This document shows, in pieces, positions 1-7,713 of a stretch of DNA of 61,290 bases. The DNA is from an uncultured Muribaculaceae bacterium (lineage in GTDB: Bacteria; Bacteroidota; Bacteroidia; Bacteroidales; Muribaculaceae): assembly GCA_910585755.1 (NCBI GenBank), contig CAJUFH010000012.1:1-61290 (forward strand), written 5' to 3'. Below the pieces are notes generated by a model. It was given only the letters and a program-made list of their open reading frames with translations. It did no database searches and was not told where the DNA came from. The position numbers and the translations under genes are program-made. The first letter of the stretch is position 1, and every line of letters starts with the position of its first letter.

Positions 1-40
1 GTGCTTGCAAATTTTTCAAAGTTGAAAAATTTGCAAGCAC
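1..40. repeat. Perfect 40-base inverted repeat at window edge
   Basis: Two 19-base arms (1-19 and 22-40) are exactly complementary around a 2-base spacer. The repeat lies in frame inside the methylase gene, encoding LANFSTLKNLQA, a segment that fits the protein family. It is therefore either a coding coincidence or a folded-back sequence end. Confidence 0.9.
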
Positions 41-1462
41 CGAAGAAGGGATTTCTCGGTATACACGCATCATAAATTGAGCGAATAATTCTCGGCCTGC
101 GATACCCAGACTCATACGATATTTCTCGTAAATATGGGTGGTCACAGCAACATCTTTTTTATTGCGCCCCGTCTTAGCCACAGTTTGTTTATTTGCGGCT
201 TCAGCATAGGGTGGATTAATGTAGATTATTAATCGTTTGCGTTTTTCCGGATCATTGATGATGTCTTTAAGCGAATCAGGCAGTAAATCGAATGAATCAT
301 TTAAAAAATCGAATTGGAATATATGGTCAGGAAGTAATTTGGCGCCATTCCTGATACGTTCTTGGATGATATCCACGTCCGAACGATCTATGGTTGATGC
401 CCAAATATGATATTTATTGGTTAATCCATTTAACAGATTGCCTGTCCCGGCAGCACAATCCCATATGTAATATTCATCCTGCCAATTTTCGCCCAGTTCG
501 GCCTCTAAATATGTTTGAGATAATTCTACCCATTTTTGAGGAGTAAAATATGATCCTTTCCGTTCTCTTATATCCTGTGGAACCAATAAATCGATACGCT
601 CAGCTATATAGTTGCGATATTCTTTTTTGGGGGGACGTTTATATTTATTCCAAAATTTAGTGTGAGCAATTTGGTCATCATTAAATTGAGCCTTTTTTGA
701 GTCATAGAGTCCCATTTTGTCTGTGCCTCTGAATAGCTCGTAATACTTGTCTCTTAATAAAACAAGTAGTTTATCTGCGATTGGAATATTCGTTTCGGTA
801 GATAATAAGTCAGCCAAGTAGAAATGAGCGTCAAGAAGTCCTTCCTTTTGGGCTTCCTTCCAATTTACATCAATTGTGGGCTTTACTTCCGCAACCCATT
901 TCTGATATATATGGACAAAATTAGTTTTTGAAATTCGTATTTTGGAAATTTTCGATTTTCCGACGACTAAATTCTTCTTTATGAATCTGACTAAATCCTT
1001 AGAGTCTCTATCAAACGAGAAATTATAAGAATTAGCCTCAAGAGAGCTGCGGACTAACGCATATACGGTTTGGAATTCTTTAGAAGAGTGGTCTGAAGGC
1101 GCTACATTCCAATTAAAATCATTTTGTCTGAAAATGTCAAGTATTTCGGTGTAAGGTATGAATATGATTTTGGCTGCATCAAAAGCGCCAATATAAATTG
1201 GAGGTAAATAGTGGTCAAAAGTTTTTGCCTTTCCGATTGTGAGAATTAATTGGGCTACTGCTCTGTTTAAATCCTGTTGAATACCTTTCTTTGCCTCGGC
1301 CCAAAGTAAAAATTCTGTTTCGGTATTTGAGGTTATATTAGATGGTGCCGCTACGGCGAAATCTACATTACCAATAATCTGAGTGGTATCGTATTCAGAG
1401 AAATAATCCTGTGCGATTTTGTTCTTTAATTCTTCTTCTCGGATATGTATGGAGTAAGTCAT
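1..1462 (-). CDS. Type IIG-like restriction-modification N6-adenine DNA methyltransferase (truncated by window edge)
   Basis: An open frame of about 487 codons starts at ATG 1462 and runs off the left edge. The middle carries the N6-adenine methylase signature: an AdoMet-binding motif I reading DCAAGTGNLL and the catalytic motif IV NPPY, followed by the FSTLKNLQA stretch typical of the motif after NPPY in Eco57I/PglX-like enzymes. Near the N-terminus, VDFAV followed by LLWAEAKKG resembles a PD-(D/E)xK nuclease core (D...ExK). A nuclease-methylase fusion that both cuts and modifies DNA is therefore likely. The target-recognition domain would lie beyond the edge. The gene is clearly more AT-rich than the rest of the window, which points to acquisition by transfer. 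A BREX PglX-type methylase is the main alternative; the ExK motif favours type IIG. The methylase call is firm and the nuclease call is moderate. Confidence 0.85.
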   Translation of the reverse strand, partial: MTYSIHIREEELKNKIAQDYFSEYDTTQIIGNVDFAVAAPSNITSNTETEFLLWAEAKKGIQQDLNRAVAQLILTIGKAKTFDHYLPPIYIGAFDAAKIIFIPYTEILDIFRQNDFNWNVAPSDHSSKEFQTVYALVRSSLEANSYNFSFDRDSKDLVRFIKKNLVVGKSKISKIRISKTNFVHIYQKWVAEVKPTIDVNWKEAQKEGLLDAHFYLADLLSTETNIPIADKLLVLLRDKYYELFRGTDKMGLYDSKKAQFNDDQIAHTKFWNKYKRPPKKEYRNYIAERIDLLVPQDIRERKGSYFTPQKWVELSQTYLEAELGENWQDEYYIWDCAAGTGNLLNGLTNKYHIWASTIDRSDVDIIQERIRNGAKLLPDHIFQFDFLNDSFDLLPDSLKDIINDPEKRKRLIIYINPPYAEAANKQTVAKTGRNKKDVAVTTHIYEKYRMSLGIAGRELFAQFMMRVYREIPSSVLANFSTLKNLQA

Positions 1463-1548
1463 ATTTGTGATATAGTTATTTTGCAAAGATAGTAAATTTT
1501 CAGAAATATTCTGCGCTTATTATTCTTTAATAGTAAACGTCCAAACAA

Positions 1549-1601
1549 TTTATCGCACCTTATTTTATTGCACCTTAATTTTATTGCACCTTATTTATTG
1601 C
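1549..1601. repeat. Short tandem direct repeats, unit about 15 bases (TTTTATTGCACCTTA)
   Basis: Three consecutive copies, the first with one substitution (TTTATCGCACCTTA), are followed by a partial copy TTTATTGC. They sit in the AT-rich gap between the methylase start and the DUF3791 gene. They could be binding sites or slippage repeats. No iteron-dependent replication gene is visible nearby. Confidence 0.75.
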
Positions 1602-1673
1602 TAAACACTCCAAAAGAGAATAAACAACAGTAGTGATAAGGAATGTCTCTCCGATGTGGTGTTTTGGAGGTGG

Positions 1674-1886
1674 TCACAGAACTCCTTTCTCTCGCATATA
1701 GTCTGTCAGGTCTTCCATTAGATACCGTGACCCGAATGTGTGAAGTACATCGTATGAGGGAACTATGTATTCATACAGGATGCCTGACCGTTTCAGACGG
1801 TCGTACACATCTTCCTGGCGCAGATTCAGTACCTGGGCCAGCTTGCTAATGCAGTAAGTTACAAATTCAAGAGTCGGTCTATCCAT
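1674..1886 (-). CDS. DUF3791 domain protein
   Basis: This small protein of 70 residues spans the whole DUF3791 domain. Recognisable features are the helical FVTYCISKLAQ start, the central VYDRLKRSGILYEYI and the YDVLHTFGSRYLMEDLTDYM end. DUF3791 proteins often sit next to DUF3990, a predicted ADP-ribosyltransferase-like toxin, which suggests an antitoxin or accessory role. No DUF3990 gene is visible here, so this copy looks orphaned. It reads in the same direction as the restriction-methylase, 211 bases downstream of it, and may belong to the same mobile defence block. Family assignment is good; function is unknown. Confidence 0.75.
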   Translation of the reverse strand: MDRPTLEFVTYCISKLAQVLNLRQEDVYDRLKRSGILYEYIVPSYDVLHTFGSRYLMEDLTDYMREKGVL

Positions 1887-2078
1887 ACTATTTAATAACT
1901 TAATAACGCCCTTTGGCGCAAAGATAACTAATTCTATTGATTTAATTCAGTATGAGCGCTTTTTTATTTGCTTATGAGGATTAAGCGAATGGATTGTAGC
2001 TTGCATAACAAGGCGCTAGACGGGGGAAATGGTTGGTTTAGGCGGGAAAATGGTAAAACAATGGGGCGCGAAATGTGT

Positions 2079-2086
2079 TAATTTTG
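2079..2086 (+). promoter_or_regulatory. Candidate -7 box TAATTTTG for the DXS-like gene
   Basis: This matches the Bacteroidota -7 consensus TAnnTTTG, 49 bases before the start codon at 2136. No convincing -33 box is visible at the usual distance. The stretch 1887-2078 shows no gene. Confidence 0.45.
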
Positions 2087-2135
2087 CGGTGGAAAATATT
2101 TTGAGTGATTGTAGAATTGACAAATTGCTGAAACT

Positions 2136-3869
2136 ATGGAAAAAAACCTCAGGGATATACATTCGCCCGAAGATATAAAGGGGATGAGTCTGGAGCAACT
2201 GTATCTGCTAAGTGACGAACTGCGAGCGGCGCTGACGCGCAAGCTGGCGGCCCACGGCGGCCATGTCGGGCCGAACCTCGGTGTGGTGGAGGCTACGGTC
2301 GCCCTCCACTATGTGTTCGACGCGCCGAAAGACAAAATCGTATACGACGTATCGCATCAGAGCTACGTCCACAAGATGCTGACGGGGCGCATCGAGGCGT
2401 TCCTTGACCCCGCCCATTACGATGATGTAACGGGCTATACCTGCCCCCGCGAGAGCGACTACGACCTCTTTGAAGTCGGCCATACATCGACCTCCATCGC
2501 CCTTGCTACCGGCCTTGTGAAATCCCGCGACCTGGTTGGAGGCAAGGAGAACGTCGTGGCCTTTATCGGCGACGCGTCGCTTGGCGGAGGAATGGCTCTC
2601 GAAGCGCTCAACTACGCCCCGGAGCTTCATTCCAATATAATCGTGATACTGAACGACAACCAGATGTCGATCGCGGAAAACCACGGCGAACTCTACAATC
2701 ACCTGAAGACTCTTCGTGACTCGAACGGCACGGCGGAGAACAATATCTTCCGCGCCCTCGGCTACGAATACATCTATGTAGAGGAGGGCAACGACCTACG
2801 GGCGCTTATCAAGGCGTACAGAGAGGCCAAAGGACAGAACCGGGCAGTGCTCGTCCATATCAATACGATGAAGGGTATGGGACTCCCTTGCGCGGAGGCC
2901 CACAAAGAGCAGTTCCACTACAACGGGCCGTTCGACCCCAAGACAGGCGCGAATATCAATAGTGCGCAGGTTGAGAGCTATCAGGAGATTTTCGCCCTCC
3001 AGCTCCTCGATAAGATGCGTGCCGACAAGCGGGTTGTCGGACTAACAGCCGGTACTCCCGGCGCTATCGGCTGGGATCCCGCTATGCGCGAAGCCGCCGG
3101 CGACCAGTTTGTCGACGTGGGTATCGCCGAGCAGGACTGCGTCACGATGGCGGCCGGAATGGCCCGCGGGGGAGCGCGCCCCGTAATGGGTGTGGTTTCG
3201 ACCTTCCTTCAGAGAGCCTACGACCAATTGTCGCACGACGTGGCGATAAACGATCTTCCTGTGACGTTCGTGGTCTTCTACGGCAGTATGTTCGGAATGA
3301 ACGATATGACCCACCTCGGTTTCTTCGACATAGCGATGGTCTCCAACATACCTAATATAACGTTCCTTGCTCCGGCCTCGGCTGAGGAGTACAAGGCTAT
3401 GCTCGACCAGGCGGTTGACTCGGCTAACGGGCCGGTCGTAATCCGCATCCCGGGGGGAGCCGTGCGCCATCAGTCTGCTCCTGTCAATACTGATTTCACG
3501 AAATACGAGACAGTCGAGCAGGGCGCCGAGGTTGCCATCATCGCCGAAGGAACCTTCCTCGAAACAGCGCTCAAAGCCGCCGAGATACTGCGGTCGAAGG
3601 GCGTTACCCCGACTGTGATCAACCCCCGTATCCTGTCGCAGGTGGATGCCGGGAGCCTTGACACTCTGAAAGATTACCGCCACGTCATCACTATCGAGGA
3701 CGGCATTGTTGACGGCGGTTTCGGCCAAAAGGTAGCCGCGTACCTCGGGACTTCCCCTGTAAAGGTAACATGCCTCGGCCTCGAGAAAGAGTTCCTCGAC
3801 CGCTTCAACGCCGCCGAACTCCTCAAAGCCAACGGCCTGACCCCCGAACAGATCGCCTCCATCGCCTGA
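2136..3869 (+). CDS. Divergent 1-deoxy-D-xylulose-5-phosphate synthase-like transketolase
   Basis: This 577-residue thiamine-diphosphate enzyme has the full DXS layout: an N-terminal ThDP-binding domain, a transketolase Pyr domain and a C-terminal domain. DXS-like segments include GGHVGPNLGVVE, VGHTSTSIALATG, LNDNQMSIAEN and FLQRAYDQLSHDVA. Several normally fixed positions differ. The ThDP motif reads GDASLGGGMALEALN where DXS usually has GDGAL; GIAEQ is followed by D rather than H; and the GADG segment before THxG is replaced by GMND. It is also about 40 residues shorter than typical DXS. Bacteroidota often carry such a short DXS paralogue beside the true enzyme. It could make DXP inefficiently or catalyse a related acyloin condensation. 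The family is certain and the substrate is not. Confidence 0.8.
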   Translation: MEKNLRDIHSPEDIKGMSLEQLYLLSDELRAALTRKLAAHGGHVGPNLGVVEATVALHYVFDAPKDKIVYDVSHQSYVHKMLTGRIEAFLDPAHYDDVTGYTCPRESDYDLFEVGHTSTSIALATGLVKSRDLVGGKENVVAFIGDASLGGGMALEALNYAPELHSNIIVILNDNQMSIAENHGELYNHLKTLRDSNGTAENNIFRALGYEYIYVEEGNDLRALIKAYREAKGQNRAVLVHINTMKGMGLPCAEAHKEQFHYNGPFDPKTGANINSAQVESYQEIFALQLLDKMRADKRVVGLTAGTPGAIGWDPAMREAAGDQFVDVGIAEQDCVTMAAGMARGGARPVMGVVSTFLQRAYDQLSHDVAINDLPVTFVVFYGSMFGMNDMTHLGFFDIAMVSNIPNITFLAPASAEEYKAMLDQAVDSANGPVVIRIPGGAVRHQSAPVNTDFTKYETVEQGAEVAIIAEGTFLETALKAAEILRSKGVTPTVINPRILSQVDAGSLDTLKDYRHVITIEDGIVDGGFGQKVAAYLGTSPVKVTCLGLEKEFLDRFNAAELLKANGLTPEQIASIA

Positions 3870-3891
3870 TTATACCCTCGCATCCGAATAC

Positions 3892-3930
3892 AGAAGGCGC
3901 GGTGTCAATGTGAACGACACCGCGCCTTCT
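3892..3930. terminator. Bidirectional terminator hairpin
   Basis: A perfect 15-bp stem (AGAAGGCGCGGTGTC paired with its complement) has a 9-base loop. It lies between the converging DXS-like gene and the OmpA-like gene. No long T-run follows on either side. Confidence 0.75.
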
Positions 3931-3966
3931 GGTTTGCTATGCTGTTATGAGAGCGTTGTTCGGGAA

Positions 3967-4656
3967 TCAGACGCGTTTTGATTTGGCCTCGGCGATGAGG
4001 ACGGGCCCGGGGACGATGTAGATTTCGAGGCGGCGGTTGTCATCGCGCCGCTGGCGGGAGTCGTTGGGGGCGAGGGGCTCGGAGGGACCCATCGGGTAGC
4101 CCATCAGCAGCTCGGTCTGCCGGGCGTTTTCGTCGAAATAGTCGTATAGCGAGACGATTCGGCGCTCTGTAAGCTCGTAGAGATAAGGCTCGGAGCCGGT
4201 ATCGTCGGAGTGCATCGCGAGGATTACCTTGAAACGACCCGGTACCCTGAAATAGGGGAGGAAATTTTTCAGCAGCGCGGCGGCTCCGGGGAGGAGGGTT
4301 GAGTCGTTGGGCGCGAAGAGCTTTGAGGCGGGGATAGAGGCGATGACGACCTCTCCGCGGCGCATGGTCTCTATTTTGTAGCCCATTTTCTGTAAGGAAC
4401 GAGCCTCGCGCAGCATATATTCCTTGATGTATGACTGCTGCTTCTTAGGGACTTCGGGGAGGTGGAGATTCTCCTGGAGAGAGTATTCCGACAGGTCGAC
4501 AGTCTGCTCGGTATCGGGGGCTGGAGTGGCCGCCGACCCTCCGAATGGCAACGCGAACGCGCATAGCGCTGCGACCGCTCCGGCTAAGAAACGGCCGCAC
4601 GGCAAGCGCCTGAGCCTGCTGTCAGAGAACGGAATCCTCATAGTCGATTTCGGCAT
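3967..4656 (-). CDS. OmpA-family cell-envelope protein
   Basis: This is a 229-residue protein with a positively charged start and a hydrophobic segment (FLAGAVAALCAFALPFGGSA, about residues 23-42) that looks like a signal peptide. The C-terminal half resembles the OmpA peptidoglycan-binding fold. It has FAPNDSTLLPGAAALLKNF, then a VILAMHSDDTG strand, ELTERRIVSLYDYF, and NDSRQRRDDNRRLEIYI, which is the usual NR-R-EI end. It probably anchors in the periplasm and contacts peptidoglycan. The start at 4656 overlaps the upstream acidic gene by 35 bases; ATG 4641 is an alternative. Neither has a clear ribosome-binding site. Confidence 0.75.
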   Translation of the reverse strand: MPKSTMRIPFSDSRLRRLPCGRFLAGAVAALCAFALPFGGSAATPAPDTEQTVDLSEYSLQENLHLPEVPKKQQSYIKEYMLREARSLQKMGYKIETMRRGEVVIASIPASKLFAPNDSTLLPGAAALLKNFLPYFRVPGRFKVILAMHSDDTGSEPYLYELTERRIVSLYDYFDENARQTELLMGYPMGPSEPLAPNDSRQRRDDNRRLEIYIVPGPVLIAEAKSKRV

Positions 4657-4921
4657 GTACCATCAGCGGCACGTCCTGCGGGTCAACCTGAGCGTCGCGA
4701 TCCTTGCGGAGCATGCGGGTGACATAGTCGATGAGGTCCGGTTCGATATCCTCGTCCTCGTCATCGTCGCTGAGGTCAACATCGAGCAGCCCGTTTTCCT
4801 GGTAGAAGTCCCAAATCATGTCAATCACGTTGAGCACCTCGTCATCGGGATATGTCGGGCGTCCGGCCTCGGCAAGGCGGGCGTTTATAAACTCGATAGC
4901 TTTCTGTTCGTCAAATTCCAT
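4622..4921 (-). CDS. Small acidic hypothetical protein
   Basis: This predicted protein of 99 residues begins MEFDEQKAIEF. An upstream in-frame ATG at 4954 is less likely because it adds an unrelated MYRVCLLNYTT extension. The first half is predicted helical (AIEFINARLAEAG, VLNVIDMIWDFYQENG). The centre is strongly acidic (DLSDDDEDEDIEPDL). I do not recognise a named domain. It follows rimM by about 50 bases in the same direction, and similar small acidic proteins next to rimM are common in Bacteroidales (my recollection). It overlaps the start of the OmpA-like gene, which suggests co-transcription. Confidence 0.7.
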   Translation of the reverse strand: MEFDEQKAIEFINARLAEAGRPTYPDDEVLNVIDMIWDFYQENGLLDVDLSDDDEDEDIEPDLIDYVTRMLRKDRDAQVDPQDVPLMVHAEIDYEDSVL

Positions 4922-4972
4922 TGTGGTGTAGTTTAAAAGACAAACTCTATACATTAAGACAACCGCCGGGCG

Positions 4973-5551
4973 TCAATTGTTTAGATCGAGCAGCCCTTCG
5001 GGAAGCGAAAGGAGTATGTGGTGGCGTTGGGTATCGACCTCCTCGATCATCGAGCCGTCGGCCACGGGGAGCATCAGGCGGCGCCCATCCTGGTCGCGGA
5101 CGATAAAGAGGTAGTTGTCTGTCGAATCGTCGAGGTCCACGATTTCCCCGCGGAGGAAGCCGTCGTCGCTTTCGACAGTGTAGCCGATAAGGTCTTCGGC
5201 GTAAAAGCCTTCCTCGTCATCTTCCTCATCTTCGCTGTCCTCCTCACTCTCGCTGTCGGTCGCCTCGAGGCGGCGGATATCGTCGCGGAGGGCGTAAAGC
5301 GTGGCCGGGCAGAGCTTCGCGGCCTCGGCCTCGGATGTTATGCCGTCGATTGTCAGCAGAGATGTCTGGGCGCTTTTGGGGCGCGAGGCGTTGATAAAGA
5401 ACGGCACAAAAATCCCGTCGATTTCCAGCACCACGCAGCGGAGCGATGCGAGCTCGTCGGCATCCAGTTGCGACTGGACGTTGATTTCGCCGTTGATTCC
5501 GTGGGGTCTCTGTAACTTCCCTATCTCTTTCAGCTCGGTGCGGAGAATCAT
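4973..5551 (-). CDS. rimM: Ribosome maturation factor RimM
   Basis: RimM assists maturation of the 16S rRNA 3' domain of the 30S subunit and binds ribosomal protein S19. The N-terminal RimM domain is seen as EIGKLQRPHGINGEINVQS. The C-terminal PRC-barrel domain is seen as FYAEDLIGYTVESDDG and ends with MLPVADGSMIEEVD. At 192 residues it is slightly longer than usual because of an acidic insertion at about residues 98-120, between the two domains, containing mostly D, E and S. It reads with DUF4290 and gpmI upstream. In many Bacteroidota murA lies between DUF4290 and rimM; it is absent here. Confidence 0.93.
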   Translation of the reverse strand: MILRTELKEIGKLQRPHGINGEINVQSQLDADELASLRCVVLEIDGIFVPFFINASRPKSAQTSLLTIDGITSEAEAAKLCPATLYALRDDIRRLEATDSESEEDSEDEEDDEEGFYAEDLIGYTVESDDGFLRGEIVDLDDSTDNYLFIVRDQDGRRLMLPVADGSMIEEVDTQRHHILLSLPEGLLDLNN

Positions 5552-5573
5552 CTGTGACGTTGCGGTTAGTTGT

Positions 5574-6161
5574 TTACTTCTTCTTTTTCTTCTTCCCTTT
5601 CGCGGGGGGCAGCTCTACCTTGAACTCGCAGAGACGCGTGTCGGCAGGATTCAGCACGATGCGGCCGGCCGACAGTTCGGCGAGGTCGGCGAAGATTTTC
5701 GCGTCCTCGACCCCGTCTGGGTTGACGGCGAGCATCTGCTTCTTCATGTTGTTTGCCAGGAGCATCACGGCCTCGTCGCGGGCCGGCCCCTCGGGCATTT
5801 CCGCTGCCTCGTCGATCATGCGGCGCGTCAGTATGCCGTACTGACGCATGTTGAAGCGGTTCTGCGGGTAGGGAACCACGTCCGGCTCCGTCTTGAGGTC
5901 GGCTGCCTGGATTACCTCGCATGGGAAATCTATGTCGAGGTTGAAGCCCGACATAATCATAAGGTGGTCCCAGAGCTTGTGGCGGTTCTCTTCCTGCCGC
6001 AGTTCGGGAAAAAGGTTACCCATCGCGCGCACAATCGTGTGCGCGCAACGGGTACGTTCTTCTCTGTCCTCGATTTCCAGGCAATGGTCGACCATCCGCT
6101 GGATGTTGCGGCCATATTCCGGAAGAGTGAGTTGCTTTAGATTCGTGTTGTAGTTGAGCAT
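5574..6161 (-). CDS. DUF4290 protein
   Basis: This 195-residue conserved Bacteroidota protein of unknown function covers the full DUF4290 family. Typical segments are NYNTNLKQLTLPEYGRNIQ at the start, MVDHCLEIEDREERTRCA, and DHLMIMSGFNLDIDFP. The C-terminus is a lysine tail (KGKKKKKK), suggesting nucleic-acid or ribosome contact (inference). The start codon overlaps the gpmI stop by one base (TGATG), so translation is probably coupled. It lies directly upstream of rimM, which supports a link to ribosome or cell-wall housekeeping. Confidence 0.88.
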   Translation of the reverse strand: MLNYNTNLKQLTLPEYGRNIQRMVDHCLEIEDREERTRCAHTIVRAMGNLFPELRQEENRHKLWDHLMIMSGFNLDIDFPCEVIQAADLKTEPDVVPYPQNRFNMRQYGILTRRMIDEAAEMPEGPARDEAVMLLANNMKKQMLAVNPDGVEDAKIFADLAELSAGRIVLNPADTRLCEFKVELPPAKGKKKKKK

Positions 6162-7672
6162 CAGCCTTTGATGAGGTTATGGCCTGTCATTTCGGCGGGC
6201 TGGGGAAGGCCCATGATGTGGAGGATGGTCGGAGCCACGTCGGCCAGGATTCCGTTCTCCACGGTCGCGTTCTTGTCGTTGGTGACGTAGACGCAGGGCA
6301 CGGGGTTCAGCGAGTGGGCCGTGTTGGGGGTTCCGTCGGAATTGATGGCGTTGTCGGCGTTTCCGTGGTCGGCGATGATGATGATTTCGTAGCCGGCCTT
6401 CTGGGCTGCGGGCACAACCTCCTTCAGGCAGTTGTCAACGGTCTCGACCGCTTTCTGAATCGCGGGATAGACACCGGTATGCCCTACCATGTCGCCGTTG
6501 GCGAAGTTCACGACAGCGAAGTCGTATTTCTCCGTCAGAAGGGCGTCGCGGAGCTTGTCTGCTACTTCGGGAGCGCTCATTTCGGGCTGGAGGTCGTAGG
6601 TGGCGACCTTCGGCGAGTTGACGAGGATACGGTCCTCACCTTCGTAGGGGGCTTCGCGGCCGCCGTTGAAGAAGAAGGTGACGTGGGCGTACTTCTCGGT
6701 CTCGGCGATATGGAGCTGCTTGAGCCCCTTCGAGGAGATGTATTCTCCGAGGGTGTTGTCGACGTTCTCCTTGGGGAAGAGGACGTGCAGCCCGGTGAAC
6801 GACGAGTCGTACGGGGTCATGCAGTAATACTGGAGGTCGGGGATGGTCTTCATACCCTGCTCCGGCATGTCGTGCTGGGTGAGGACGATGGTGATTTCCT
6901 TGGCGCGGTCGTTGCGGTAGTTGAAGAATATCACGCAGTCGCCCGGCTTGATAGTGCCGTCGACGGTGGAGTTGTTGATCGGTTTGATGAACTCGTCGGT
7001 AACGCCGTCGTCGTAGCTCTCCTGCATTGCCTGCACCATGTCTGTTGCCTGCTTCCCTTCGCCGTTTACGAGGAGGTCGTATGCCACCTTGACGCGGTCC
7101 CAGCGCTTGTCGCGGTCCATAGCGTAGTAGCGGCCGATAATAGAGGCGATTACGCCGGTCGACTTCTCACAGTGGGCGGTCAGCTCCTCGATGAATCCTT
7201 TGCCGGAGTGGGGGTCGGTGTCGCGGCCGTCCATGAAGCAGTGGATGAAGGTTTTCTCCAGGCCGTACTTCTTGGCGATGTCGCAGAGGGCGAAAAGGTG
7301 CTCGAACGACGAGTGTACGCCCCCCGTGGAGGTCAGGCCCATGAAATGGATCGCCTTGTTGTTCTCCTTGGCGTAGGAGAAGGCGCTCTTGATTTCGGGG
7401 TTGTCGAGAATTGAGCCGCTGGCAATGGCCTTGTTGATTTTTACCAGGTCCTGGTAGAGCACGCGGCCGGCGCCGATGTTGAGGTGGCCAACCTCGGAGT
7501 TGCCCATCTGGCCGTCGGGAAGCCCGACGTTCTCGCCGGAAGCCTGGAGCTCGGAATGGGGGTACTTGGCCAGGAGGCTGTCCCAATAGGGGGTGGGGGT
7601 GGAGTATATGGCGTCACTCTTGGTGTGGTTGCCTATGCCCCACCCGTCGAGGATCATCAGTAGTGCTTTCAT
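6161..7672 (-). CDS. gpmI: 2,3-bisphosphoglycerate-independent phosphoglycerate mutase
   Basis: This enzyme interconverts 3- and 2-phosphoglycerate in glycolysis and gluconeogenesis. It has 503 residues, normal for the family. The alkaline-phosphatase-like core starts MILDGWG (metal ligand D9), and the phosphorylated serine is S59 in GNSEVGH. The phosphotransferase insert is seen in FMDGRDTDPHSG and IGRYYAMDRDKRWDR. The C-terminal metal motif reads IIIADHGNADN, followed by TAHSLNPVP. It ends one base into the DUF4290 start codon. It lies 41 bases downstream of the fumarase gene and may be co-transcribed with it. Confidence 0.96.
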   Translation of the reverse strand: MKALLMILDGWGIGNHTKSDAIYSTPTPYWDSLLAKYPHSELQASGENVGLPDGQMGNSEVGHLNIGAGRVLYQDLVKINKAIASGSILDNPEIKSAFSYAKENNKAIHFMGLTSTGGVHSSFEHLFALCDIAKKYGLEKTFIHCFMDGRDTDPHSGKGFIEELTAHCEKSTGVIASIIGRYYAMDRDKRWDRVKVAYDLLVNGEGKQATDMVQAMQESYDDGVTDEFIKPINNSTVDGTIKPGDCVIFFNYRNDRAKEITIVLTQHDMPEQGMKTIPDLQYYCMTPYDSSFTGLHVLFPKENVDNTLGEYISSKGLKQLHIAETEKYAHVTFFFNGGREAPYEGEDRILVNSPKVATYDLQPEMSAPEVADKLRDALLTEKYDFAVVNFANGDMVGHTGVYPAIQKAVETVDNCLKEVVPAAQKAGYEIIIIADHGNADNAINSDGTPNTAHSLNPVPCVYVTNDKNATVENGILADVAPTILHIMGLPQPAEMTGHNLIKG

Positions 7673-7713
7673 TTTTGGTTGAAAGTTATAGTTGATTGAA
7701 GTTTAGTGTTTTC

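Noticed and set aside
1643..1849. 68-codon plus-strand frame opposite DUF3791
   Set aside because: The minus strand encodes a recognisable full DUF3791 domain.
2208..3728. Minus-strand frames opposite the DXS-like gene
   Set aside because: The plus strand encodes a complete transketolase-family protein across the whole span.
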